Assembly: GCF_000002595.2 (NCBI RefSeq)
Contig: NC_057010.1
Span: 5,447,519 to 5,511,518 of the forward strand
Origin: Chlamydomonas reinhardtii
Lineage: Eukaryota > Chlorophyta > Chlorophyceae > Chlamydomonadales > Chlamydomonadaceae
Reading direction: 5' to 3'
DNA length: 64,000 nucleotides
Shown: in pieces, positions 22,445 to 34,800 of the stretch
How the letters are laid out: every line of letters starts with the position of its first letter
How positions within the stretch are numbered: the first letter of the stretch is position 1
Notes under the pieces: generated by a model
Database searches by the model: none
What the model was told of the DNA's origin: nothing
What the model saw: the letters and a program-made list of their open reading frames with translations, nothing else
Translations under genes and position numbers: made by a program

Positions 22445-25400
22445 ATGGCACTGGCGCCGGCTGACCCGGAGAAAGCCCTGCTGGCGCGGGCCCTGCTGGA
22501 TCGGGAGCGGCGGGGGCAGCAGCTCGAGGAGGAAGTAAGGAAGCTACAAGGCATGTTGGCGCAGGGTAAGGCGGGGTCCAGAACGTACGGTAGACGTGCG
22601 GCCTTCGTTGCCAGTCCTTCCGGAATACGTGTATGCATCTCTCGTAGCGCTCCTCCCTTGGCCACTTAACAATATCCCACACATCATACGCAAAGCCTGG
22701 TATGAGTGATAAGCACAACTCATCTGTCACCATCTCTACAATCAAACAGGTGTCAGCAGGGAAAGCACTGAGTTCAAGGGGCCAAGGGGCTGGTGCAGCC
22801 CAAAACGATGCACCGCAGTGGCGTCGGCGCGCCCGGCGACCGGCTTGGCTGCCCGGCCATGCCGGCGCTGCTTCTCTGCTGCGGCAACAGACGGCCGACT
22901 TGGCCCGAGAGACCAACTGCCTTGCAACTGTAGCTGCCCGAGCATAACAACGGCTGCGGCACGACCGGCTGCTAGCCCAGAACCCTGGCGCAGCGCAACA
23001 GGAGCGGCAGGCGGCCGAGGCGGCTCTGGGTCTGAGGCGAACAGGCGACCTCATGCCGCAGACGCCTGGGCGGCTGCGGGGGCTTTCGGTGCCGATGTGG
23101 GTCTGGTGACGGAGCCGGTGGCGGTGCTACGGGATGTACTCAACCTGAGGCCGGAGCACGGAGCCGGGCGGTGCGGCAGCGGCGGACCCAGCGGCGGGCC
23201 AGGCCGGGTGCAGGCAGCGCACGTGGCAGCCACACAGGAGCACCCTGGACCTGATGGAACAATAAGCGTTACAGGTACGCGCTGTGTGATCAGGGCGTGT
23301 GGCGGGCAGATAGATGCTGCACGGGCTCAAGCTGATCATGTCTGACACGCGCTGCGCAGGCACACACGACTGCCAGCAGCACCACCCGCAGCTTGTGCAG
23401 GCGGCGGTGGAGGAGCGGCTACGCGGGGCCTACCGGGCCATGCTACTGCAGCTGCAACACCGCTACGCCACGGAGTGCGAGCGGCAAGAGGAGGCCCACA
23501 AACTGCAGCTGCAGGAGCAGGTGCGCGCATGCAACGTCCGCGTGTGAGGGCGTGTGGAGGGCTTGTCAAATCCTCAATCACGGACCTTGCATTTTGGTCC
23601 GTTGACGGTGGCACGTTTACACCGGTGCGCAGGCTGAGGAGCATACCAAAGTCTTGCGTAACCTGGCGGAGGCGCATTCGTCGGAGCTCGCGGCGGCGAC
23701 CAAGCATTTGGAGCGGGAGGCAGCAGGACGGCGCGCAGACGTGCATCGACTCGAGGTAGATCGTGCATGCACTACCGTATCGCACTTCACGGGCTCGGAG
23801 GCCCATCGCGTTTGCCCAGGCTTGCAACAATGTCTGTGCTTCTGTGAGCAGGCCCTGCTGTCCGCGGCGCGTGCGGCTGTGGAAAGCAGCCATGGCCAGT
23901 TGGCGGCAGCTCGCGCGGCGGCTGAGGCATTGCAGGTAAGGCGGCTGCCGTCAGTTGCTTGCGGTAACAAAGCGGCTTGCATGTGTGTGTGCGTGCGCGC
24001 GCTATTTCGTGACATATGCGGCAGGTGTAGTCACGTGATTCCTTGTCGCCACACAGGCGCAGCTACAGCTGCAGCGCGCCACACACGAGGCGGAGCTGAT
24101 GCACGTTCGCCAGGTGGGCTCGCCGGTGGTACTCCGCGTTGCCTCAGGGGTGTTGCATTGCATGGCAGGCGACCTACGGTAGGCTTCATGCTTGATGCTG
24201 AGTACTGAATCACGTTTTCATGGCTGCAGGTGACTATACCGCTCCAGCACCACGACGATATGGTCGCGCATATGAGGGTAAGTGATCAGGGGAGTAGGCC
24301 GGGCGCATCGCATGCGGCTGCTGTGTCGCATTTGCATCCCACACATGACAGGCCGCGTGCTTGTGTCTATTATCATCAATACTCTGCATTCTTGATGGGC
24401 CAGCTTACCTCGTTTTGCCTGACCTTATTGAATGCAGGCGGAGTGGGATGCGGCGCTTAAGCAGCGCGAGCGCGACTACGCCAGCCTGCTGCAGCAGCTG
24501 TCAGAGCTGAGGCAGCAGATGAGCAGCGTTGGGGCCAGCTCGGCTGGTGGGGCGAGAGGGGGCGGCAGCAGCAGCGGCGGCACGGGGCCGCGTGACGGCG
24601 AGGGCGGAACCGGAAGCAGCAGCAGTGGACCCGGTAGCAGCGACACGGCTGCACGTACAGTTGCCGGGAACAAGGGTGCTGGTGTTAGGCCGGCACAGTC
24701 CGGCGGTGGCAGCTGTGGGGAGAACACAGCAGGACAGCTGCCTCAGCTATGCCGCGATCACAACGTGCTCGAGGAGGCACAGCCGGAACCGGCGGCGTCC
24801 GCAGGCAGCATTGCGAGATCCCCGCGACGGCGTGCAGCAACGGCCGAGGACCAACAAGGTGGACATCCAGCGAGCGCTGCTGCAGACGAGGCAGGTCAGC
24901 AACCCTCAACGATGGGGACGTTGCATGTGGCGTGTGAGCCTGGAGCCGCCTCCGCAGCTGGCAGCGGGGCCGCCGCGCTGCCGCAGGCACCTCTGCGATT
25001 CCTCAATTCTGCCCCAGTGGCAGCAGCACCCGAGCTATACCCGCATCGCCAGGTACAGCAGCTACGCCACCTGCGGCAGAGCCACCCGGGCCCCTCACTG
25101 CCAGGCTCTGGGCCGCCGTCCACCCGTGCCGCGCCCTCGCCAGACCGCCAGAGGCAGCAACAGCCACATCAGGTTCTGGCGAGTAGGCCGGCATCTCCTG
25201 ATGCTCGCAGCTTCTGCTCGTCCATTGACCCGGCGGATGACCTTGGCGCTGCCGTGTTTGAGCTGTCAGAGGACACCCGCCGCACGGCTTTCGGGGCAGC
25301 CGCGGCAGCAGCTTCGGAAGCAGCCGGAGCGCCCGACGTCACCCCGCAGAGCAGAGGTGGGAGCATGCATGCTTGTGTGTTTAGCTCGTGGTGCCAGAAA

Positions 25401-26913
25401 TGCACCGTGGCTTCCTAAGCTCCCATCATTACGGTAGTGCATGCCGTCAGTAGTCTCTCACGTGGTTGCCATCTGCCGCCACGCGTTGCCACGTAGGGCC
25501 GGTGGATCGGCCCACCAGCGCCGGCAGCATCTCGCTCGGCCGGATGGAGCGGCTGGTGGATGCCGTCATGCGGGGCCCTGACAAAGCAGCAACCTCCAGT
25601 GGGCAAGGCCGATTGCGACGGGGAACAGGAGCATCAGCTGAGACAGATGGCAGCTGTGCAGCGGCTGACCAGCCATGGGCGGGGTCTGCCAGTACTGGGA
25701 TCGGGCCGCAGCACATGGGCAGTCCAGAAGGGCCGAACACGTCGGACGCGACATTTGGACGCTGGCAGGGACAGCAGCAGGCCGCCTCAACAGGAGCAGC
25801 ACAGGGAGGCGGCGCAACGCAGCAGACGGGAAGGCGTGTGCACACACCTGACGTTGTGCACGCCAAGGGCCGGTCACGACAGCCCTTCTGCTGTTCTCCC
25901 CGCGTGTCGCCCACACGCGAAGACCGCGGCGCACGAGGCGGCAGCTCGCCATCTGCGACATGGGGCGCTCGCAGCGGGAACCCAGCTGCTCTGGGCAACG
26001 TGCTCAGGTGGGCGAACGTTTTGTCATATCCAGCGTCGTCTTAGTTTTTCGACAGCGCAGAATGTTATGCCTTTGGGACTAGCGAATGACTCCGCATACA
26101 GTGCTTGCTTTCGGCATGCACGCTTACCGCCACCGCTTGTGTACCCATCTCGCCACACCTCCCTTGTCGACGTCCAGGTGTCTGCGCTGCGGTCTGAACG
26201 ACGTTAGCAGCCCCGGCGAGTGCCGCTTCCACCCGGCTCTGCTGCCGCAGCCCGGCAGTCTGGTGTTCTCCCCCGAGTGGCTCACCTGCCAGGCCGCAGG
26301 CCACACCTTCGCCACGGCCGGCTGCCTGGTGCGGCCGCAGCACTTCTACACGCCCCACATGCTGCTGACGGCGCAGATGCAGCCGCCGCCCGCGGCACAG
26401 GGGCTGGTGCAGCAGGGGCAGGCGCTGTCGCCAGCACGACGGACAGGTGCCGTGGCGGGTGTGGGGCGGAGCGCGTTGGCGGGCACAGCACAGGCTGGAG
26501 GACCAGGCGCTGCTGGAGCTAGCGGCGGCAGAGGAGGTGCTTCGGCATCACCGCGGTCGCCTTTAGGGCCAGCGCGTGGGGCAGCGTCCAATGAAGACGT
26601 AGCTCAAGGACCGGCTGCAGGCCCCGCAAGTGGAGTGAGGGGTGTACCGCCTGCATCTGCCAGCTGGGCTGCTATAGCGGCATCACCGTCCCGGCCAGCT
26701 CATGAGCGCAGCGGGGCCGTTGCAGTGACAGGCGACAGGCGGAGTCCGGCTGGAGCTGAGCGCGGCGGGAGGGCTCGATGGGGTGTTGGGACTGGCGCCG
26801 GGGTGTCGCCCCGGGGTCCTGGTCGTGTTGCATCGGGACGTGGCGTAGGGGACTCGACGTCACCTAGCCCGCGCCCCCGCAACCGGCTACCCGCACCACT
26901 GCCGCAGCGCTGA
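22445..26913 (+). CDS. coiled-coil protein with C-terminal Cys/His module, unknown function
   Basis: Exons: 22445-22565, 22750-23274 (uncertain), 23360-23520, 23633-23755, 23852-23935, 24057-24113, 24230-24277, 24438-25356, 25497-26007 and 26178-26913; 1094 residues as written. Exons 1 and 3-8 encode Gln/Glu/Arg/Ala heptads (RRGQQLEEEVRKLQGML, RYATECERQEEAHKLQLQEQ, QRERDYASLLQQLSELRQQM), i.e. a long coiled coil. A Ser/Gly/Ala-rich linker follows. The last exon has CLRCGLNDVSSPGECRFHP and then TCQAAGHTFATAGC and HFYTP, a spacing (C-x2-C, C-x2-H, later C, H, C, H) that suggests zinc binding, somewhat like CHORD-type modules; this is inference. Exon 2 is open and in phase from exon 1 to exon 3, but another frame there looks more like coiled coil and is broken by one stop (22945-22947). 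I do not recognise the protein; a cytoskeletal or ciliary role is possible. Confidence 0.65.
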
Positions 26914-29815
26914 GGCACGCTACATCACAGTGTGCACCGGGCGGGGGGCATTGCGTTGCAGGTGTGTGGGCGGGGGGTGTTACGATGACAATGTACTGCA
27001 GACAGGTGCTGGCCACGCTAGCAGTCGGCAATGTGTTGTGCCGCAGCTTGGCGGAGGCTGCACTTGGATTGTGGAAGTCTCGCAAAAGCAACACGGAGGA
27101 TGTTGGTTGACACACGGCACGGTGACAGTCATGGGGTTTTACCAGGGGCCTCGGGCTTCAGACCGGCTGATGGCTCTGCAGGGTTGGCAATGAATCCCGT
27201 AGCTTTCCATGAATGCGTGTTATGGATAACGCCAAGGCAAGATTGCCCCCATGTGACCATGCTTCCACGGTGGTCCATCCGTGCGCTTTGTGCACGCGTC
27301 ATCCCGTACGTGAGCGTCAATGGGGGGGGGGGGGGGCTGTGCGCGTTCGGTGGCACATGGGCGACAGCAGGGACAGCCCTGAGACTGAGATCATGAGACG
27401 TCCCTGATAGGATGTCATCAGTCATCTAAGTGCAAGAACTGCGACGAAAGAGGGGCGCGGGCGAAGCAAACGCAGGGCCAGGGCGGTAAGGAAACAAAGT
27501 GCCAGACCCCATGCGACCCCCCGCAACCCCCCCGGACTTCCGTTGAGTGGACGACCCCCCCCTCCCCCGCGAACAAAATCTTGCTGCTTAGGGGTGACTA
27601 GACTCAAAATCCCTCCATTCTGTACCAAAGTGGTGCCAATCGGCTCCTCTTGCCGAATCGGCGGTCCTGTCCTTCAGTCACACGCGGGATTCCTATCCAT
27701 GGAAATCCTCTCGACTCAGCCCACCCCGCGTTTAACTCTCTGCCCTTTGATGCATGGATAGCGTGCATCGGCAGCCTTGTTAATTATGAATTCATGCGCA
27801 CCAGCGCTTGAGAGCCCCGCCACGTCAGCGCGCATGTGCCGAACGTGGGGACATATGCCGACATGTCCACGCCAGGTCTTGCGCCAGGTTGCGCAAATTC
27901 GCCCGCACAAACAAGGTGTGTGTGCTTATTACTGCATAACCTGCACATTTAAGGCGCGTGGTGCTGCGTTTGGTCCCTTGTCCTGCTTGTGGGGCGCTTC
28001 CCGGAATCCGCCAAGATGGGCTCCCAAAACCAGGCGGACCCCCAGGGCCAGGCTTGGAGCCAGGGACGTCGACGGAACCCCCAACGAACTTCCTCACCAG
28101 ATGACCCACCGTCCCACCAGTGCAAGCTCTAAAGCATGGGGGTAAGAATTTACGATCCTGAGCTTTCTATTCCCCCCTGGCAGGGCAACTGCTACAGCTC
28201 CGAAGGGCTCTGACGGGTAGAGCCTGGTGCGGCCGTCCACTGCAGCGCTGCGGTGACGGGATGGACGATACGGTACAATGGGGTGAGGGCGACAACACGG
28301 ACTAATAGGAAACCTCGGTTTCTATGATCCGCTGCGAGAGCAGTCATCCTGCATGGCGACGTACGTGTTACAGGAGACATGCGAAGCCCGGGTTTGGCGT
28401 CTGACCAATCTTGACTTCAATCATTCGTCGTGTGCGTCCAGGTGTCGTCCGCTATTGCTCTTCCAGACCTGCACCGGAGCTCGTGCCTCTTGCGCACCCC
28501 ATCCGCCCACTTTTATCAACTGTGTTACGCTACGACCGAGGACATCTCCTTTCTATGTATGTATGTGCTCCGTACGAAAGACAAAGAATTCGATCCATGC
28601 GGCTGGTCTGAGCCGTACTAACGCAAAATTAACATAAGCCTTACCGCTCCCACAAAGAAACCAAATTCCACGGGGTTCTGCACCTGCAGCTAACTGTCTG
28701 TACACTCGCACCACGCGCACACACCAACAACTGCAAAAGGGTACGGGGGGCTGAAACCTGTTGCGGCCGCCACCACACGCTTCCCTGCCACTCACTCTGT
28801 TGGCAGTAATGTTAAAATGAAAGCCTGGCAATGACCCCATACATCACTAAAACCCCAACCCGGCATTTATGTCATGCTCACGATAATCTGTCAACGCCCC
28901 CCTAGTTAACGCCGCTCTGGGTTGCCGCCCCCCGGGCGGGGGCCCATGCGCTTGCTGCTCCAAAACTCTTCATACAGCGATATCTTCACGCCCCCTCTCT
29001 ACGAAGGGCCGGCCCACCTGTTCAACTACTCACACCCGTTGACGGTGCGGTTTTGAACAGGGGCCAATATCGTTATCCGCTATCCAGTGGCCCAATTGCT
29101 CCGCATACGGAGTACATATTCGTGGTCCGCGCTTCCAAACAATCAAAACGCACAACCCCTCATTTCCTTCGGTATCAGTCCGACATACCAAATAAAGAGG
29201 TACACGGTATAAGCCGCACCTCTTCGTCACCCCGGCACACACTCTCCACAACCCCACTCCTTATTTCAGCCAACCAGTTTTCTGTACCGATTCACAAGCA
29301 AAAATATAGCCCGCGTCACACACATACTTCAACGAAACCACACACAAAGAGGCGCCCGCATTCCGGGCACCACTCACCCGCCTGAGACACCATGCACACT
29401 GACAGGGAACCGAGCGGCACATGCTGCTCAAGCCCCTGTTGCTCACCCAAGGCGCTCCTGCGGTAAACGAACACACAAACGGCTCCGTACAGCTGCAACA
29501 CACTCTGTGTTCTCTTGACGTGCCATCGTATCCAGCACTGCGCTGGTGATGGACGCGCCTCGCATGTACTCAATGCAATCAGCAACCGAAATAAGGGAAA
29601 AAGACAGGGCAAGCAACGACTTGCCCGGCACTGCCGGTCAATACTGTGTACAGGACAGATAGGTATAACGTGTAAGGGTGCTGACGAAAGTTTGCTGCTG
29701 CGAAGATATGAACACGCAGCGACAAGATGCCGGCTGTGAATCACTTAGCGGCTGCGCACACGACACCTGCTCCGCTCTGGGTGACGAGTTCTTGCTTGCC
29801 AATAAATTACGACGA
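26914..29815. other. long gene-free stretch between convergent genes
   Basis: Follows the stop of the coiled-coil gene (+) and the stop of the Gln-rich gene (-). A run of about 15 G lies near 27324-27338. From about 28140 to 29800 base composition is markedly less GC-rich, as expected for a long 3' UTR of the leftward gene. I looked for transposon ends, RNA genes and exons and found none that I can support. Confidence 0.5.
28368..28372 (-). terminator. possible poly(A) signal (TGTAA) of the Gln-rich gene
   Basis: TGTAA on the minus strand about 1.45 kb beyond the stop at 29816. It would give a long 3' UTR, in line with the lower GC of the stretch. Confidence 0.3.
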
Positions 29816-31090
29816 TCACTTCTTGTTGTTCTGCTGCGCCTGCTGGATCTGGAGCAGGGCCTGCTGCAGGAAAGCGGCAGCCTGTGGGTGCGCACATCAA
29901 GGGACAGGCGATCAGTACGAAGTCTGCGAGGGGTCGGCACCGAGCTTCCAGGCTGTATCGGCGTCATAATGCGTACGACTTGATCGAAACCACAACATGT
30001 CCCTCAACTGGCTCACCTGCAGCTGCTGCATGGCCTGCTGGGCCGCGGCCCGCTGGGCCTGCACGGCGGCGCCCGCCTGGTAGGCCTGTAGGGCGTAACG
30101 AAAGCGGGTGAAAACAAAATCCTGGTGAGCCGTGGCACAGCAAGAATGCGACGAGACCATACCGCATGGAAGCCGCAACACTGCTAAGACGCGAAACAGT
30201 CAACACGACGCCCTACTCTGGACTACAAAGCAGCTGAGCATACACAATCGAACCTTCGGCCAGTTAAGACATGCGCAGTTGCGCACTGACCTGCATCATG
30301 GCGGCCTGCTGAGCGGCGGCCTGGTGGGCAGCGAGCTGCTGGGCGCGCTGCACGGCGGCGATCTGGGCGGCAGCAGCGATCTGGGCCGCCTGCTGCTGTG
30401 CGGCGCGCTGGGCAGCGACCTGCTGCTGCTGAGCCTGGAGCATCAGCAGCTGCTGGGCGTGCTGCTGGGCGTGCTGCTGCGCCTGCTGCTGAGCCAGGTA
30501 GTGCTGCAGTAGGGCCTGCTGCTGGGCCTGCGCCTGGGCAGCGGCGACCTGCTGCTGGTGCTGCTGCTGGGCGACGGCAGCGGCGTAGGCTTGCTTGGCC
30601 ATCTGATCAGAGGTCGCACCGTATGCGGCGGCACCGCCCTGAGCACCCTTGGCCTCGGCAGCGGCCGCGAGGATGGCGGCGATGTAGTCAGCTTGGGGGT
30701 TGGCTGTCGCCTGGGCGGCCGGTGCCGCGGGCGCCGGGGGCGCGTGCGGCAGACCCGAGAAGAGGTCAAAGTTAACCGGCACGTCGGCCAGGCTGCCGTT
30801 CGAGGGCGACGAATCACCCGACGAAGCGTGGTTGTTGTTGTTGTAGTATGGCGCGGACAGGTCGACGCTCAGGCCCAGGAAAGTGGCCTTGTCCTGCAAT
30901 TTCGATTGGCGAAGGAGGGCGGCAAACCTCCTGTCAAAATCCGAGGAGTTCTACGAGCTACTGGAAAAGCCATGGGCATTTCATAAACAAAGGCGCCAGC
31001 GGTTCGCGCGCGCGCCTGCAACCCCCTTCTTACCCCTTTGTGCTCCCTCGCACCCAGGCCCCAGGCGGCGGTGGCGGTGGCCTCCAGCAT
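29816..31090 (-). CDS. Gln/Ala-rich low-complexity protein, unknown function
   Basis: Exons 31090-31034, 30893-30291, 30085-30017 and 29881-29816, 264 residues. The start MLEATATAAWGLGAREHKG has a good context (AAAGATG) and joins in phase to DKATFLGLSVDLSAPYYNNN. Residues ~20-75 are Asn/Ser/Pro-rich (NHASSGDSSPSNG, VPVNFDLFSGLPHAPPAP). The remainder is dominated by Gln and Ala with few charges (QQQHQQQVAAAQAQAQQQAL, LLQHYLAQQQAQQ) and ends QAQQNNKK. There is no RNA-binding or DNA-binding domain. The make-up is that of prion-like, phase-separating or transcription-coactivator segments, which is inference from composition only. The gene is compact (1.3 kb) with an apparently long 3' UTR. I do not recognise it. 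Confidence 0.75.
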
Positions 31091-31899
31091 CTTTGTCTGC
31101 TTGTAGACTTGTGTATCAGGCTCGAGGCGACGGCGGCGGTGGGCTGGCTGCGCAGGCGAGGTCAGAGGAAAAGGTCACGTTTCCGCGAATCATGGCGCGC
31201 GGATAGTCAGGCCAACGACAATATTCCAGCCCGAGAAGCCGTGACCGCAGCTACGTCACTGGTGCAGAATGGCCTTGCCGATAAGCTCGCAGTCAAGCGC
31301 CTCCCGGGCAAGGCGGGCAGCGTCCTAGTGCGCCGAGTCCGAGCTGGCCATTTTGCCCGCGAGCTCACGGGAACCCAGTGCGCCTTGCGCGCCCGACAGC
31401 CCAGGATCACCACGTAGGCGCACCTTGCACAAGAGAAAGCAGCGGCGGGACGGGAGCTTGCAAGCGCCGAACTTCAGGTCTGCAGGCGTTTGAGGTCTGG
31501 ACGCGCCTTCGACGGAAGTAGGTGATATTGTTGACGTGTAGAGAGTGATGTGTACAAGACAGGGTATACCGGAAGTGCTCTCGAGGGGTGAGCAGGCGAG
31601 TCTTCCTGGTTCCCAAAAAGCGTCCGCGTCCCCAATGCGGACACAACGCCAAACGCTCAAAAAGAGGCGACGATTAAAACCAAACGCGCGTTTAACGCTT
31701 CTGCATCAAGTTACAGGCGTTTGCCTCGAAACGCGGTTTGAAACCCCGGGACTCAGCAGCTCGCCCGTAGCGGGCTCCGACAGTAATTTTCTCCGCTCCC
31801 CTCCCCCTCTCGGGCCCCCCCTACCCTAAACGCGGCACACCCGCACTGCTGCCTGCGCTCTTGCAAGCCAGTTCCCTATCACATAACCCTTCACCATGC
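31091..31899. promoter_or_regulatory. 5' region of the Gln-rich gene and 3' UTR of the RING-H2 gene
   Basis: Between two genes that both read leftwards. It holds the RING-H2 3' UTR (31899 to about 31700) and then the promoter of the Gln-rich gene. No named element seen. Confidence 0.45.
31711..31715 (-). terminator. poly(A) signal (TGTAA) of the RING-H2 gene
   Basis: TGTAA on the minus strand about 185 nt after the stop at 31900, a usual distance. Confidence 0.55.
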
Positions 31900-34800
31900 C
31901 TACCAGCGGTGTGCCATTGGCACGCGGTCCTGCCCCACCCGCACCACCGCCTCCACCACCCACGCCGGCAGCGCCATCGCACGGCAGTTCGGGCATGTCG
32001 CATTTCGCTGCAGCCAGGTATCCACACACGCCGCGTGGAAGACGTGGCCGCACAGCGGCAGCACCCTCAGGACTTCGTTCGGCGCGAAGCTGCAGAGGCA
32101 CACCGAGCATGCGCCCGTTTCGTCCGCCAGCTGCCAGGCCAGCCGGGCAAACACATCGCCCTCCCCCTCTGCCTCATCATATAGATCCTGCTGCTCAGAA
32201 CAGCCACCTCCCTCCTGCTGCTGCCCTTCCCTCCGGGCATGCAGCGTCCCTTTCCAGTCTCCATCGTCCGAGCTGTCGCCTGCGGCGCTCATGTGGCTCC
32301 TGCCGTCCCTTGCACCCACCCGCGCTGCGGCCGCCGCTGCCGGCCTTGAACCGTCTCGCTCACTCCGCCTTAGCTCCTGCTCCGCCTGCTCCGCCTGCTC
32401 CGCCACGCCCCAGTCCTCGCCCTGGCTCTCGCTCACGTCCTCCAGCTGTATGCCCCAGGACTGAATGCCCCAGGACTGTGACGGCGAGGAGGAGGACGCG
32501 GGCACGGCCGGCGACAGATGGCGCCGCGGCCGGGCGCGGGTGTGAGGCTGGGACTGCGGCTCGTACTCCGATGGATACTGGGGCCGGGGCTGGGTCTGGT
32601 GCTGAGGCTGGAACTGGGGCTGGTCGCGGGCCTGCGCTTGAGCGCCCGGCGGTGCAAGAGCTGCCGGTGGGGACCGCAGCAGCGTCATGCGCGGCCACAG
32701 CGCAACGCCAGAAGGGAGCGGGGCGGAGGCGTCGGAGGCGGCCCCGCCGCTTGCGGCGGCACGTGCAAAGCCGTTCCTGCGGAGGCGCAGCCGCGGCAGC
32801 GGTAGGGTGGTGGACCCGGTGGGAGTGCCCGCGGAGGAGGAAGGAGCCGACGGGACTCGCGTTATCGCGAGCGTGGTGGTCGCGGCCGAGGCGTTCAGGG
32901 TGTTGCCAGTGGCGGACACGGCTGACATGTCGGCGGCGTCGGCGGCGGCTGAGTCCGGCTGGGCGTCCGTGACCGGGCCCGCAGGCGACCGCACTGCTGC
33001 CCCCTGGGAAAGACGGCGTCGACGGCCGCAAGCGAAGCCGCTGGCGGCTCCTGCCGCAGCGGCAGTGGGAACACCGGCAGCGGCGGAATGCAGGGGCGCG
33101 CCCGGCGGGGTTCTGAGGGTGACTTGCGCCTCCTGCGGGCAGCCGGACAGCGAGGGCGGCGAGGGCGACGGCTGCGTCGACGGCGGGTGCCGATGCTGTG
33201 GTGACGAGGGGGGCGACGGCGAGGCCGAAGGCGTCGGGGCTGGGGCGGTTGCCTCAGAGGAGGGCTTCGGTGGGCGCAGCGCGGCGGGGCGCAGCGGCAG
33301 TCGCACAAGTGGCAGATCCTGCAGGGGTGAGGCAACAGACTGCACGTAGTGATATATGGGCAGCAGTGCCTAGTTACCATATGGTACAGGCACACGCACA
33401 CGCCGGCTGGTCCCGTAAAAAGTTCCCTTCTGCACCGCGACCTCAATCTACCGTGCTGTGGCCCCCACCGGCGCGCCACGCCCTTCCTCCTGACCAGGCA
33501 CGCACCTGCACCAGCTCGGGATGCAGCCCCGGCACCGGCATGTGGCGGAACGGCTGGGGCAGAGGCGGCTGCAGCTGCACATGGGGCAGCGGTGGCCGTG
33601 GCCGCAACCGATGAGGTGCAGGCGGCGGTGGCGCTGCTGTTGTGGCTGTGGCGGCTGCGGCTGCGGCAGCTCGTGCCGGGGGCGACAGTCTGGCGCTGCC
33701 GGGGTCTTGACGCCACGGCGGCAGCTGGTGTTGTGTACGCGGCAACCCACTGCCGCCCCTAGCTCCATCAAGCGCCGACCAGTCCAGTCCCGCTCGCTCT
33801 CCACCGCCCACAGCAACACTACCGCCTGCAACAGCCACACCGCCTGCCGCCGGGTCTGCAGGTGGCGCCAGCGACGGCTCCTGCAGCAGCGGCTGGAATC
33901 CCGTCCGCCGCCGCTGCCCCTCCCGCTGCTGCTGCTCCTGCTGCTCCTGCTGCAGCACCCTCAGGGCCACCTCCAGCACCTCCTCCCAGCTGCCCATAGC
34001 GGCCGGCCCCGCGGCTGGCGGCCCACTGGGCGGCAGTGCCGGCGCCAGTGCTGCCGGTGCCGGTGCCGTCCTTAGCAAGCGCCGTGGAGCTGACCCCTCA
34101 CGTTGCTGCTGCTGCTGTTGCTGCTGCTGACGCCGACCCTGCTGCTGCTGATCATGTTGTGGATGCGCCTCCCCCCCGCCCGTGTAGTCCTGGGTTCTTC
34201 CTCCTTCCTCCGCCATGGCTGCAGCGACGGCTGCCGCCTCGCTGCCGTCACCGAGGAACCCTGCCGTTGCGCCGGCCGCAGCAGCACCGGCCGCCACCAC
34301 GCCAGCCGCCACCGCCTCCACCCAGTCCCTCACGCCGCCGCGTGCCGCAGATGGCTGCCGCGCGCCCAGTGGCGGCAGCGCCCGCCCCCCTTGCACCCCT
34401 TCCTCATGCCTCCGACTGCTACTGTCGTTACTGCCGCTTTGGCCGCCGACTTGCACGCCACCGCCTCTGCTGCTGGGGCCCGCTCCGTTGTCACCGCCGC
34501 CACGGCCACCGTGGCCAGCCCCCGCGCTGCCACTATGGCTGCTGCTGATGCGGCCACGGCGGGTGAAAGGCAGTATGCGCTGAAGCAGCAGAGCGGATGG
34601 CGCCACCGCTACGAATGACGCCAACAGCGAGCGAGGCCGCTGATGTTGCTGCTGTTGCTGCTGTTGCTGCTGTTGCTGCTGTTGCTGCTGTTGCTGCTGC
34701 CGGGCTTCCTGTGGAATCCCGCCTGCTGCCTGCAACACTGTGCGGCGTCCGGGCCGGTCTGGCTGCTGGATGGACGGCTGCTGGTGCACAAGCAAGCGCT

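Noticed and set aside
27400-28140. Possible retroelement or transposon
   Set aside because: The sequence looks different from its neighbours, but no terminal repeats, target duplication or enzyme domain could be found.
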